Shown one piece after another: positions 7,846-20,697 of a stretch of DNA of 64,000 nt. This stretch comes from an uncultured Opitutia bacterium (lineage in GTDB: Bacteria > Verrucomicrobiota > Verrucomicrobiia > Opitutales > Coraliomargaritaceae). The first letter of the stretch is position 1, and each line of letters opens with the position of its first letter. Where the stretch lies: contig CAKZOI010000071.1 of the NCBI GenBank assembly GCA_937136395.1, positions 96,239 through 160,238 of the forward strand. Direction: 5' to 3'. The position numbers and the translations under genes were made by a program. The notes below the pieces were generated by a model. It was not told where the DNA came from and searched no databases. It saw nothing but the letters and a program-made list of their open reading frames with translations.

Positions 7846-9150
7846 GTGACTGGAGCGCGTTTGTTGAATGTAGTGAGATTACAAATTTTTTGTTTGTTTC
7901 TATTTGAACTTGAGGAAAGTCTGGCGATTGCAGCCATAATAACGCCTTTGCCTGTGCAGAAAAAAAACTCTAACAAAAAAATTGCAATTGCCGCCATGAG
8001 CTTCGGCACGCGTGCTCAGCTCGGAGCAATCCAGCACGGTTCAAATGAGCTGGGGTGGACAGTTCGCTGCTTTGTCAGTGCAGGAGGGCACTACGAGCGG
8101 ATGTTTGCTTGGAAGCCAGACGGTGTCTTCATCAATATTGATGACGCCGAAGAGTCCGCACCGGTGCATCGCTTGTGTGTGGAGAGAGGAATACCAGTCG
8201 TCAACTCGACTTGGGATTGTGTGAGTCGTCCTTCAGTGCCTTCTGTTGCATTTAATTCGATCCAGATCGGGCAGTCTGCAGCTGAATATTTTCGTGAGTT
8301 AGGCTTAGCGAGTTTCGCATTTGTGGGGCACCCTGAATTTTTATACTCCCGCCTACGCTTACAAAGCTTTGCGGAGTCTTTGGAAGCGTCTGGGGCAACG
8401 GTAAACGTGCTGCATGATGCGGAGGTCTTTGATGAGTCGATTCATGGACCGCAATATGAATTGAGTAAAGAAACGCTCATCGTAGATTGGTTGAATAGCT
8501 TGGAGGAGGGGACTGGCATCTTTTTCGCAAACGATCGCCAGGCTTTCATTATTGGGGAAATTGCGCTTCACCATGGGATTGTATTGCAGGGGCGATTCCC
8601 GATGCTGGGCGTCGATAATGATCCATTTCTGTGTGAGGTGATGCATCCGAAGTTGTCCTCCATTCCCGTTTCGTTTGAAGGTCTTGGGATTACGGCATTA
8701 GAAATGTTGAAAGACCATTTTCAAGGGCAGCTGGATCCGAACGAGCTACGTGTGCTGGAGCCACTTCCGATCATTTTTCGCGAATCGACAGAGGTTCAAA
8801 TCTCCGCGGACTCACTGGTCCAAAAAGCGATGGCTTACATCGAAGCAAACTTGGAAAAAGACTGTAGAGTGGTCGATGTCGCTAAGCATTTAGGTGTATC
8901 ATTACCGACCTTACATCGCAAATTTAACGATCACCGAGGGCATACTCCATACGATGAGATCCAGAATCGACGTTTTCGTCAGGCTGAGCGAATTCTGAGG
9001 GAAACGCAGATGTCGATCGACCAGGTGTCCATTGATTGTGGCTTTAAAAGCCGGGCTAGATTTAGCAATGCCTTTAAAGAGCGTTATGAAATGACTCCCA
9101 GTGAGTTTCGCCAGTCCTACAGTAGCAACAATGTTACATTAAAACGATAG
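7846..9150 (+). CDS. XylR-type regulator (LacI-like sensor, AraC DNA-binding domain)
   Basis: This is a transcription regulator of the type that senses a sugar with a periplasmic-binding-protein-like domain and binds DNA with an AraC helix-turn-helix. Residues from about 45 (KKIAIAAMSFGTR) to 310 form the sensor. Residues about 325-425 form the AraC domain, with two helix-turn-helix parts (VVDVAKHLGVSLPTLHRKF and SIDQVSIDCGFKSRARFSNAFK). The start is uncertain. The GTG at 7846 adds an atypical N-terminus. TTG 7948 or GTG 7954 would give the normal length but lack a ribosome site, and a GAGGAAAG stretch at 7912-7919 points to neither. It probably controls the neighbouring carbohydrate genes; the ligand is unknown. 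Confidence 0.9.
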   Translation: MTGARLLNVVRLQIFCLFLFELEESLAIAAIITPLPVQKKNSNKKIAIAAMSFGTRAQLGAIQHGSNELGWTVRCFVSAGGHYERMFAWKPDGVFINIDDAEESAPVHRLCVERGIPVVNSTWDCVSRPSVPSVAFNSIQIGQSAAEYFRELGLASFAFVGHPEFLYSRLRLQSFAESLEASGATVNVLHDAEVFDESIHGPQYELSKETLIVDWLNSLEEGTGIFFANDRQAFIIGEIALHHGIVLQGRFPMLGVDNDPFLCEVMHPKLSSIPVSFEGLGITALEMLKDHFQGQLDPNELRVLEPLPIIFRESTEVQISADSLVQKAMAYIEANLEKDCRVVDVAKHLGVSLPTLHRKFNDHRGHTPYDEIQNRRFRQAERILRETQMSIDQVSIDCGFKSRARFSNAFKERYEMTPSEFRQSYSSNNVTLKR

Positions 9151-9183
9151 CGGGCACTCGGGTCAGGGCCATGATGCCGATGC

Positions 9184-9428
9184 GAAAAAGGGTGGATCGG
9201 CTCACTTACAAGGTAGCGCAGCACCGTCCCCGGTGCGCATCGACGCTTGCGAGACAGCACAGACTTTCGTGCGGCGTGAGACAGGCTGAATTGCACTGCT
9301 CTTAAGAGAATTTTTTGGTGGGGTCGCCTCGCCGAGGCGACCCCACCTCTGATAAGGGCTGAAAACAACATCCAGTGCCATTCGAGACACACCTGCGCTA
9401 CTGGATCAAACAATACTAGAAATGGTAT
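9184..9428 (-). repeat. Cloverleaf-type repeat, copy D, with nested palindrome
   Basis: This is a reverse-orientation copy. The third hairpin and the outer arm are kept (9210-9240). It contains a 31-base palindrome (9317-9347) with 15-base arms around one central base, as in copy E. The remaining bases to the protease gene (9429-9630) show nothing I can support besides that gene's likely promoter. Confidence 0.85.
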
Positions 9429-9630
9429 GATACGCTTTCGGACAAATCGAATTTTGGCTTCTTGGACGCTTACCGTTTCTCCGCAGTAGAGAGCAAATTT
9501 CGCAGTGCACTTGAGAAAGAAAGGATTCTTATTAGCTTGAAAGTTTGGCTATCAGAAGCATTTTCCTGCCAAGATGCTCCGTAGTCATTGGTTTTCAATA
9601 CGCTATGGTGTCGATTCTACGCTCCGACTC

Positions 9631-12600
9631 ATGTTTACCCATTTACTAAGATCTCTGCTGCTTTTGAGCATCACGCTGTCGACCGCTCGTGCGATTACCT
9701 ATCACACTGATATGACGGACGCGGATGCGCGTGCATTGGGCGCTTTACCACAATTTCAGAGCGGTGTTCAAATTTCGCTGGGAGGGACCGTCTGTAGTGG
9801 CTCCATGTTAAATTCTGAGTGGGCAATTTTCGCGGGCCACTGCTTTAATTTTGTCGATGGCACTCAAGTCACGGTTCGTTATATAGAAGACGGAGTTATC
9901 GTCGCTACGATGGGCGGCACCGCTTATGTTTTCGACAACGAGTCGCCAAGTGCCACAAGCTCTGGTGATACGGTCGCTTTGATTAAACTGGATAGTCCTC
10001 TCGTCGTCGCAGATAAGTGGGTGGCACCTTACGAGCAATTCGACGAAGTTGGACAGGTCGGATGGCAAACCGGTGTAGGGCGCTACGGCTTCCAAGGAAC
10101 TAGCGGCAGTCAGCTTCCGAGTTCAGATCGCCGATACCGTGCGATTTCTCAGAAAGTCAATAACACGAATGTGAACTATCTGTTCTATCAATGGAATCAA
10201 TCACCAGAGCTGCCCAATCCAAGTCCAGACACCACTCGATTCGAAGGCGGCACGGCGCCAGGTGATAGTGGCGGTAGTTTTTTCCTCTATTCGCGCGGAC
10301 GCTTTTTCAACGCCAGTTCTGTTTGGGCAGTCATTCCTGGTCAAGGCTTTACTAACAATCGTTTGAGCACACATCTCGATGAGATTGAAGCTCGAACACA
10401 GACCGAATTCGCGCCTGGCTTGAAATTTGCCTATCCGAAGCAACTGACACCGCTCGCCCGATGGGTCGCTGAGGACTTGAATCAAGTTGACGGATCGACA
10501 GTGAGCTCGTGGCTAGACCGTTACTCAGGCCTCAGCTTTTCCAATGTAACAGATGGCGGTAGTGGGGCACCTTTGTTGGCGACGAATGCGACACCTACAG
10601 GTTTATCAGCGGTAGCATTTGATGGAAATGACGCGCTGGGGCTATCCGCGATAGAAAATCCGTTTACAGGCGAGACAGCGATGAGTGTCGTTATGGTGGT
10701 GAGGACGGCAGTCGCGGGAGCCGGTTTTCAAACCGATGCGTTCGGCACGACGGGACTCTTGGATGCGAGCTCAGGTGAGGATGCTTGGGGCCTTTCCTAT
10801 TCGAGGAACGACCGCCTTGGTTGGAGTATCGAGGCTCAGGACGATTCCGTGACTGGGATCTTTCGCGGTGGCGTGGATAATGCATCGCTGTCAGATAATC
10901 AGTGGCACGTCGTGGTCGCGACTTGGGATGGATCGGAAATCCCTAATGATAATGCGGGTGACGATCTGAACATGAAGCTATTTGTCGATTCGATCGATCA
11001 AGTCAGAACGGCACAGGGGGCGTCGCATTTCAACGTCGCCCGCGGGGCGATGTCATTACTTCTGGGGAATAGCCAGACAAATACGGAAGGAGGCTTCAAC
11101 GGGCAGATAGCCGAGCTTCGGCTCTACTCTGGAGAGCTGCAAATGCACGAGGTCGATCGTATCCTCACAGCGCTGAAGTCGCAGTATGTGAGCGGCTCGC
11201 CAGGAGTCGTCTTTGAGCGACCCTGGGCAGACGCGATTGAGCTTGCAGCAGGCCAAGGTTTGTCTCTGCGCGGCTCGCTAACGGGTGGCGCAGTGAGTGC
11301 AACATGGGATGTTCTGTCAGGCCCAGGTGCCGTTACTTTTTCAGATTTCAATGATCCAAATACGGATGTCGAATTTGAAGCTGTCGGTGTTTATCACTTA
11401 AGGATCACCGCGAGTGATGGAGTGGTATCAGGTGACACAGATCTATACGTCAATGTCTATGCGCCCGGCGCTGAGAGTGCGGATACTACGGAGCGCGCTA
11501 TCGAAGGAAACTGGATCAGTTCTGGTCTGGGCAGCACTGCAACCGGCGGTGGCTTCACTGAAGCAGGCGCTCAACTATCGGTTACAGGTTCAGGCAGTGG
11601 TCTCGGGCATGATGTGGGCGCCACGTATGACCATGGGCATTTCGTATGGCAAGGTGTCAGTGGAGATTTTGATTGGGGAGCGCGTTTAAATTCGCTCGGT
11701 AATCAAACAGGACCTACGCGAGCGGGTATTATGTTACGTGGCGGTTCAGGGCCGACAGACGCCGCCGCATTTGTCGGCTTCTCGCCAGATGGGAGCGCCT
11801 ACGTCCTGTTTCGTGAAAATGGAGGCATCTGGGGCGATGTAGTTGTGCAGCCACTACCATCGGCGGCTGTGCCCGCCTATTTGAAAATTGAGCGTAGAGG
11901 GAAGTCCGTTTCAGCGCTCATTTCGGGCGATGGCATGACTTACGATTTATTAGCAACACAGGATGTGGAACTTTCGGGTGTCGTTCGTGCTGGCTTTTTT
12001 GTTACGAGTGGCGATCCCGCCAATCCAATTACCGCTGTTTTTGAGTCGGCATCTCTTGTGCAGGTTGGTTATGCAAATGCTTCATTTGTAGAGTCGCTTG
12101 GTAATGCTTCGTCTGGAGGGCTCTTCGAATACGATCCGACACTCTCTGGCGCAGACGAACCGTGGCTAACGATCACGCAAGAGACGGGACCCGCAAGCAT
12201 CGCATTGACTAGAGGCTACGATGGCAGTCGGCAGGTGTATCGTTCCAGCACGTTAGTGGGCGGCAGTTATCTCACTCGATTTGCGGTCGATGACGGTAAT
12301 GCGCTCACATTTATAATCTCGAAAGACGAGGTCATCTTCAATGCCCGATTCGATTTCGATACCGACGGAAACCTTGAAGGCTGGGGTGGTAATAACGTCG
12401 ATAGCCTCACCGCTTCAGATAGTGCACTCTCGGGTGTTGCTAACAGTAGCGACCCACAAATCACCCGCACGGGCTTGTCGCTAAATGGCAGCGCGCACGA
12501 TCAAGTCGAGATTCGGATGCGAAGCAGTGTGAATGGCTCCGTTCAACTATTCTGGTGGCGTGAAGGCGCCAGTGGCTTTGCACCCGCACGATTACTGTCT

Positions 12601-13578
12601 ACGAATTACACGGGCAATGGCTCCTATCAAACCTTGACCTTCGACATGAGCGCTGTGTCTGAATGGGCTGGTGAGACAATAACGTCACTGCGCATCGACC
12701 CTGTGAATGGAGCGAGTGCAAACGGCGCCAGCTTTGCAGTCGATTCTATTGAAGTTTCAGATGGTGAAGCATCGGTCGAATCGATGATCGGTTCTAACTT
12801 CGATTTGAATGGAGACTTTGACGGTTGGGAGGTGGCCAAGGATCTTTCGGCCTATGTTATCGGTGGTCGTTTACAGGCCATCACTACTGGAAGTGACCCT
12901 GTTCTGACAAACGATATCGACGATTTTAATGCCGACCCAATCGAAGCCCTTCTAGTGAGAATTAAATCCGACCAAGCAGGCGCGCTGCAGTTCTTCTGGT
13001 CGACGACTGACTCTACCGGATTTTCGGGCACTCGAAGCGTATCGACGAATTTAGCTGGAACGAATCAATGGCAGACAGTGCGGCTTCTGTTGAGAGGCAA
13101 CGCCGAGTGGAACGGCAAAACCATTACAAACTTGCGCCTAGATCCGATCAATCAGTCAGGTGCGAATATCGAGATCGATGCCATTGCACTCAGCTCAGGC
13201 GATGCGGATTCGGATACGCTGCCCGATGCATACGAAGACGCCAAGGGCTTGGATGCATTGCTCACAATTGATGCAGCTGGAGATTTAGATCAAGACGGCT
13301 TTAGTAGTCTCGATGAATACATCGCAGGCACCAGCCCCAACGATTCGAGTGATCGTTTCGTGGCCACAGGAATCTACACCGCAGGCTCGGCCTTCCAGGT
13401 CGAGGTAGAGGGGGTGAGTGGTCGACTTTATTCGCTAGAGCGTAAGCTCAGCTTGAGTGCCCCCATGTGGACACCTGTTGATAGCGAAGGCCCATTGGGT
13501 GCCGATGCAAATGTCACGCTAGAGGATACACAACTCTTCGACGCAGCCTTCTATCGTATCGAAGTTAGCTTCCCATAG
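9631..13578 (+). CDS. Secreted multidomain trypsin-like serine protease
   Basis: This is an exported protein of about 1315 residues. I place the start at 9631 (MFTHLLRS, giving a signal peptide ending STARA) rather than the in-frame ATG at 9574. The trypsin fold spans about 20-265, with catalytic His70 (AGHC), Asp113 (GDTVAL) and Ser213 (GDSGG). Then follow a LamG/concanavalin-like domain (275-520), a PKD/Ig-like domain (523-610), a DUF1349-like beta-sandwich (618-813) and two copies of a beta domain (906-1046 and 1056-1188). These two copies match the ectodomain of the PEP-CTERM protein at 5194. A TSP3 repeat (1190-1236) and the shared W/AFYRIE C-terminal domain end the protein. It may process surface proteins or degrade glycoproteins; the target is unknown. 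The next gene starts 45 bases later. Confidence 0.88.
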   Translation: MFTHLLRSLLLLSITLSTARAITYHTDMTDADARALGALPQFQSGVQISLGGTVCSGSMLNSEWAIFAGHCFNFVDGTQVTVRYIEDGVIVATMGGTAYVFDNESPSATSSGDTVALIKLDSPLVVADKWVAPYEQFDEVGQVGWQTGVGRYGFQGTSGSQLPSSDRRYRAISQKVNNTNVNYLFYQWNQSPELPNPSPDTTRFEGGTAPGDSGGSFFLYSRGRFFNASSVWAVIPGQGFTNNRLSTHLDEIEARTQTEFAPGLKFAYPKQLTPLARWVAEDLNQVDGSTVSSWLDRYSGLSFSNVTDGGSGAPLLATNATPTGLSAVAFDGNDALGLSAIENPFTGETAMSVVMVVRTAVAGAGFQTDAFGTTGLLDASSGEDAWGLSYSRNDRLGWSIEAQDDSVTGIFRGGVDNASLSDNQWHVVVATWDGSEIPNDNAGDDLNMKLFVDSIDQVRTAQGASHFNVARGAMSLLLGNSQTNTEGGFNGQIAELRLYSGELQMHEVDRILTALKSQYVSGSPGVVFERPWADAIELAAGQGLSLRGSLTGGAVSATWDVLSGPGAVTFSDFNDPNTDVEFEAVGVYHLRITASDGVVSGDTDLYVNVYAPGAESADTTERAIEGNWISSGLGSTATGGGFTEAGAQLSVTGSGSGLGHDVGATYDHGHFVWQGVSGDFDWGARLNSLGNQTGPTRAGIMLRGGSGPTDAAAFVGFSPDGSAYVLFRENGGIWGDVVVQPLPSAAVPAYLKIERRGKSVSALISGDGMTYDLLATQDVELSGVVRAGFFVTSGDPANPITAVFESASLVQVGYANASFVESLGNASSGGLFEYDPTLSGADEPWLTITQETGPASIALTRGYDGSRQVYRSSTLVGGSYLTRFAVDDGNALTFIISKDEVIFNARFDFDTDGNLEGWGGNNVDSLTASDSALSGVANSSDPQITRTGLSLNGSAHDQVEIRMRSSVNGSVQLFWWREGASGFAPARLLSTNYTGNGSYQTLTFDMSAVSEWAGETITSLRIDPVNGASANGASFAVDSIEVSDGEASVESMIGSNFDLNGDFDGWEVAKDLSAYVIGGRLQAITTGSDPVLTNDIDDFNADPIEALLVRIKSDQAGALQFFWSTTDSTGFSGTRSVSTNLAGTNQWQTVRLLLRGNAEWNGKTITNLRLDPINQSGANIEIDAIALSSGDADSDTLPDAYEDAKGLDALLTIDAAGDLDQDGFSSLDEYIAGTSPNDSSDRFVATGIYTAGSAFQVEVEGVSGRLYSLERKLSLSAPMWTPVDSEGPLGADANVTLEDTQLFDAAFYRIEVSFP

Positions 13579-16890
<3,312 letters not shown>

Positions 16891-16994
16891 ATTTCAATCG
16901 TCTGATCACCGATTCTTTGACTCATGTCTATCATTAGCAAATTCCAATCGAACTGGTGTCATCTCAGCCTTCATAAACAAATGCCATTCTACCT

Positions 16995-19094
16995 ATGAAA
17001 ATCCGAGTCCTTCTTTCTCTCTTTTTACTGTCTACATGCGCCCTTAGGTCGACTCCTTTAGGAATCGTTACTGGAAGTTTCGTCGATCTTGAAGTTATGG
17101 AATCGGTAAGTCCAGAGGTGACGAGCCTGAGAGTGACTGGGGAAGCCCCTCGATTTATTTTACGCCCACTTGGTGGTGCAGCACTGAGCCCGAATCAGCA
17201 GATCTTGAGCTTTGATTATTTTTGCCCCGATGGCGTCCGTTCGGTCTATGTGCTATACAGTCGCAATGTAGATAGCGGGTGGGATGCATCAAAAAGTGTT
17301 TATGGTGGCAGCCTCGGAAGGGCAGAGGCATGGCAGCCCTTTGCCTCCGATTTGAAAGCAGGTTCTTCAGGTAAGTGGAGTCATGAGTTTCAGGCGTTTA
17401 TTATTCAAATGGAGATGCCCCTTGGCACTGAAATCCAACTGCGTAATTTTGCTGTTCTTGATGGCTCCGGATCGAAGGGGCTGGGCGCGGAAATCGGCAT
17501 GGAGCGCAAGTTCCAGGAGGCCGAAGCAATCGATGCTTACTTGAATGCAAACTACACGAACGCGGAGATTAATTGTGCGATCAGCGAAAATCAAGTTGGT
17601 GTGCTCGGTTCTATTCGTGAGGCGCAGCAGCTTGCGGGGCGCTATTATCTGAAGGAGTTTGAACCACACGAGAATGCATGGGAAGCAGGTGCTGGGACGT
17701 TGCTGGAAGATCAAGTCGTTGAGGCGGACTTCAGGGTTTTACTAGATCGATATATCGATGGCCGCGATCGTATCGCCCATCGTTTTGCGATCGTTCATGT
17801 CGACGGCGCGGGTAATGAAACGCGCATCACTCCCGCGGTTTGGCCCACGAATGTCGCCCGTGCCGCTAAACGTGAGATGCCCAGACTTCGGCCTAACAAT
17901 CAAATTGGGCTTGGTGGCGTCACCTACCGAAAGGCGATTTTAGAGAAAGACTTTGCCGATTTGGGTATTCAATCCAGCACAGTCAATATCGTGTTGCAGC
18001 GGGTGCTCGCTAAACACCCAGGCGGTATTGCCTATGAGCACCAAGGTAAGACTTGGCATTTTAATCCGGCTGCGGTGCGCGAATACGATCGGCTGATCAA
18101 AAAACTGACTGAGATGAATGTCGTAGTCAGCGCTATTTTACTCGTTGCCAAAGTCGATTCACCTCTGGTCCATCCCGAGTATGATCCCGCGGGCACTTAT
18201 TCGATGGTGAATTTAACCAGCCGAGAAGGCGCGGATGCCTATCGAGCCGTGGTCTCTTTTCTCGCCGAGCGCTATAGTCGTCCCGATCAGCAACACGGCT
18301 GGATCTCGCACTGGATAGTATTCAATGAAGTCGATTACGGCTGGGTTTGGACGAATATGGGTGAGCAACCGATGGCACGCTACATGGATGCGTATCAAAA
18401 AGCCATGCGCCTAACATGGCTTGAAGTGCGTCAATTCAATCCGACAGGTGAAGTCTTTATTTCCTTAACGCATAATTGGGACTACACGCCACGCACCGCC
18501 AATCGTAGCTATCCACCCCGCGAGCTGATGGATCGGCTCGGTCTCTATAGTCAAGTGACTGGAGAGTATCATTGGGGTGTTGCATATCACCCATATCCCC
18601 AAAGTCTTTTACGCCCGCGCACATGGGAAGATCGCAAGGCCTTTCCGAGTTTCAACACACCTTACATTACGATGAAGAACATTGAAGTCCTGGTCGCTTA
18701 CCTGGAGCAGCCTCAGTTTCTTTACTACTCAAAGCCGCGCACGATACTACTTTCCGAGCAGGGCTATCATACGCCAGACTACTCAGAGAAATCACTTCGA
18801 GATAAGGCCGCCGCGATTGCATATACATGGAAGAAAATGGAGCCTTTTAAAAACATTGAAGCCTTTCATTACCATCGTTGGATTGATAACCCCAACGAGG
18901 GAAGTCTACGAGTTGGTCTGCGCACATTACCCACTAAGGAGCACCCACATGGTGAACGTAAGCAACCGGCCTTCAAGCTCTACGGAATGCTTGGCACTGC
19001 TAGAGGCGAGTTGGCGATGGATCAATTCCTTCCCGATTTAGGCATCTCCGATTGGTCTGAAATTCGTATTCAAGCAGAAGACATTACACGCTAA
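16995..19094 (+). CDS. DUF5722 protein, putative TIM-barrel glycoside hydrolase
   Basis: This is an exported protein of 699 residues with a signal peptide (MKIRVLLSLFLLSTCA). Residues about 25-160 form a beta-rich N-terminal part. The remainder looks like the DUF5722 family, which has a (beta/alpha)8 appearance. Two acidic residues sit where clan GH-A enzymes carry their catalytic pair: Asn444-Glu445 in FNEVDYGW and Glu588 in LSEQGYH. I infer a retaining glycosidase, but no activity of this family is known to me with certainty. It is 12 bases upstream of the pectate-lyase-fold gene, so the two are probably co-transcribed. Confidence 0.82.
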   Translation: MKIRVLLSLFLLSTCALRSTPLGIVTGSFVDLEVMESVSPEVTSLRVTGEAPRFILRPLGGAALSPNQQILSFDYFCPDGVRSVYVLYSRNVDSGWDASKSVYGGSLGRAEAWQPFASDLKAGSSGKWSHEFQAFIIQMEMPLGTEIQLRNFAVLDGSGSKGLGAEIGMERKFQEAEAIDAYLNANYTNAEINCAISENQVGVLGSIREAQQLAGRYYLKEFEPHENAWEAGAGTLLEDQVVEADFRVLLDRYIDGRDRIAHRFAIVHVDGAGNETRITPAVWPTNVARAAKREMPRLRPNNQIGLGGVTYRKAILEKDFADLGIQSSTVNIVLQRVLAKHPGGIAYEHQGKTWHFNPAAVREYDRLIKKLTEMNVVVSAILLVAKVDSPLVHPEYDPAGTYSMVNLTSREGADAYRAVVSFLAERYSRPDQQHGWISHWIVFNEVDYGWVWTNMGEQPMARYMDAYQKAMRLTWLEVRQFNPTGEVFISLTHNWDYTPRTANRSYPPRELMDRLGLYSQVTGEYHWGVAYHPYPQSLLRPRTWEDRKAFPSFNTPYITMKNIEVLVAYLEQPQFLYYSKPRTILLSEQGYHTPDYSEKSLRDKAAAIAYTWKKMEPFKNIEAFHYHRWIDNPNEGSLRVGLRTLPTKEHPHGERKQPAFKLYGMLGTARGELAMDQFLPDLGISDWSEIRIQAEDITR

Positions 19095-19106
19095 ATAGAG
19101 GACAAG

Positions 19107-20618
19107 ATGATGAAATACAAAGGTGCCCTTCTGATTGGTTTGATCGCCAGCACTGCCATGAGTAGTTTTGTGAACGCTCAAGTATATTCGCAATTGTGGG
19201 GTCAGGATGGCGAGCGGTGGTCACCTCAGAGCCGCTTGCCTGACTTTTCATTTGCGGGATACCAGTTTGGAGAGAAGCCTCTGCCAAAGGTCGAAGTCGT
19301 CACGAATGTGGAGGATTTCGGTGCCACGGGGGATGACGATACAGATGATACAGAAGCCTTTAAGCGGGCAATTTCGGAGACGAATGAAGGGGCACTTTTT
19401 ATACCTGAGGGACGCTATATAATCAGTGATATTTTATGGATTAAGAAATCGAACATTGTGCTGCGTGGAGCAGGTATAGACAAAACGGTCCTACACATCA
19501 CTAAAGAGTTGGAGGATGTCCGTCCGAATATGGGTGCCAACACCGGAGGCCGTGTCACTTCAAATTACTCATGGTCGGGAGGCTTCTTATGGGTGAAGGG
19601 AGCCATTCGGAGCAAACCGATCGCGAATGTGGTATCGGCACATAAGCGCGGAGCGAAGACTATAACCGTAGACTCCGACCCTAAAGTAAAGGTGGGGCAG
19701 CGGGTGCGAATCTTGTTGGAGGATGATGCGGACAAGACCTTGTTGACACATGTATACTCTGGAGATTCTGGAGATATCTCAAAACTCAATAAAGCCATTA
19801 CAGTTGAAATGGTCAGTCGTATCGTATCGATCGACGATCGCCAAATTACACTGGAGCGTCCATTTCGTTGGGATATTCGTGAAGAATGGAAGCCCCGTCT
19901 AAGAACTTTCGAGCCGTCGCTTTCTGAAGTTGGTATTGAGAATCTAGCAATCACGTTTCCCGCAAAACCTTATCAAGGGCATTTCACCGAAAGGGGGATG
20001 AACGCCATTGAGATTGGAGACGCTTCGGATTGCTGGATACGTAATATCAAAATTAAAAATAGTGATAGTGGGATCTATCTATGGGGCAGGTTTTGCACAA
20101 TCGACGGTCTATTAATAGAGAGTGATCGTGAAGTATTTAGAGGCGACTCGGGGCATCATGGAGTCACGATGGGCTACGACTCGGTGCTCACAAATTTTGA
20201 TTTCCAAGCAAAATTCATTCACGACCTGACACTGGGTAAGCTCGCGTCGGGGAATGTTTTCAAAAACGGCAAGGGCATTAACCTGTCATTCGATCATCAC
20301 AAGCGCGCGCCTTATGAGAACCTATTTTGTAACATTGATGTGGGGGCGGGCACACAAATTTGGCGCTGTGGCGGTGGCCAGAAATTAGGCAAACACTGTG
20401 GGGCGCGTGGCACCTTTTGGAATATTCGCAGTCGTCAAAACATCGCACCGCCGAAACCCAAATTCGGACCAGATTCGATGAATTTTGTGGGCGTTCAGAC
20501 TCAATCACCATCGGTAACTAATCTCTCGGGGCAATGGTTTGAGGTGATCGCCCCGGAAGCCTTGCTCCCCGTGGACCTTCATGCGGCTCAGCTGAAAAGA
20601 CGACTCCGCCAGAAGTGA
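19107..20618 (+). CDS. Pectate-lyase-fold (right-handed beta-helix) secreted protein
   Basis: This is a 503-residue exported protein with a signal peptide ending SSFVNAQ. The segment VEDFGATGDDDTDDTEAF (about 69-86) is the typical start of a Pectate_lyase_3 beta-helix domain, and the IKKSNIVLRGAG rung follows. Such proteins act on polysaccharides as lyases or hydrolases. The catalytic residues cannot be fixed from the sequence alone. A purine-rich GAGGACAAG lies just before ATGATG, one of the few Shine-Dalgarno-like sites in the window. It closes the plus-strand polysaccharide cluster and converges on the efflux operon. Confidence 0.82.
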   Translation: MMKYKGALLIGLIASTAMSSFVNAQVYSQLWGQDGERWSPQSRLPDFSFAGYQFGEKPLPKVEVVTNVEDFGATGDDDTDDTEAFKRAISETNEGALFIPEGRYIISDILWIKKSNIVLRGAGIDKTVLHITKELEDVRPNMGANTGGRVTSNYSWSGGFLWVKGAIRSKPIANVVSAHKRGAKTITVDSDPKVKVGQRVRILLEDDADKTLLTHVYSGDSGDISKLNKAITVEMVSRIVSIDDRQITLERPFRWDIREEWKPRLRTFEPSLSEVGIENLAITFPAKPYQGHFTERGMNAIEIGDASDCWIRNIKIKNSDSGIYLWGRFCTIDGLLIESDREVFRGDSGHHGVTMGYDSVLTNFDFQAKFIHDLTLGKLASGNVFKNGKGINLSFDHHKRAPYENLFCNIDVGAGTQIWRCGGGQKLGKHCGARGTFWNIRSRQNIAPPKPKFGPDSMNFVGVQTQSPSVTNLSGQWFEVIAPEALLPVDLHAAQLKRRLRQK

Positions 20619-20643
20619 AACTCCGCCGACGATCATCGAGGGA

Positions 20644-20661
20644 CTGCTCAGTAAGGAGCAG
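20644..20661. other. Small hairpin between convergent genes
   Basis: A 6-bp stem CTGCTC/GAGCAG with a six-base loop lies in the 79-base gap between the beta-helix gene and the convergent RND pump gene. It lacks a U run, so a terminator role is only possible. Confidence 0.3.
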
Positions 20662-20697
20662 GGTCTATCTGGGGTTTGCTACAGTCGAAAAACCGTT

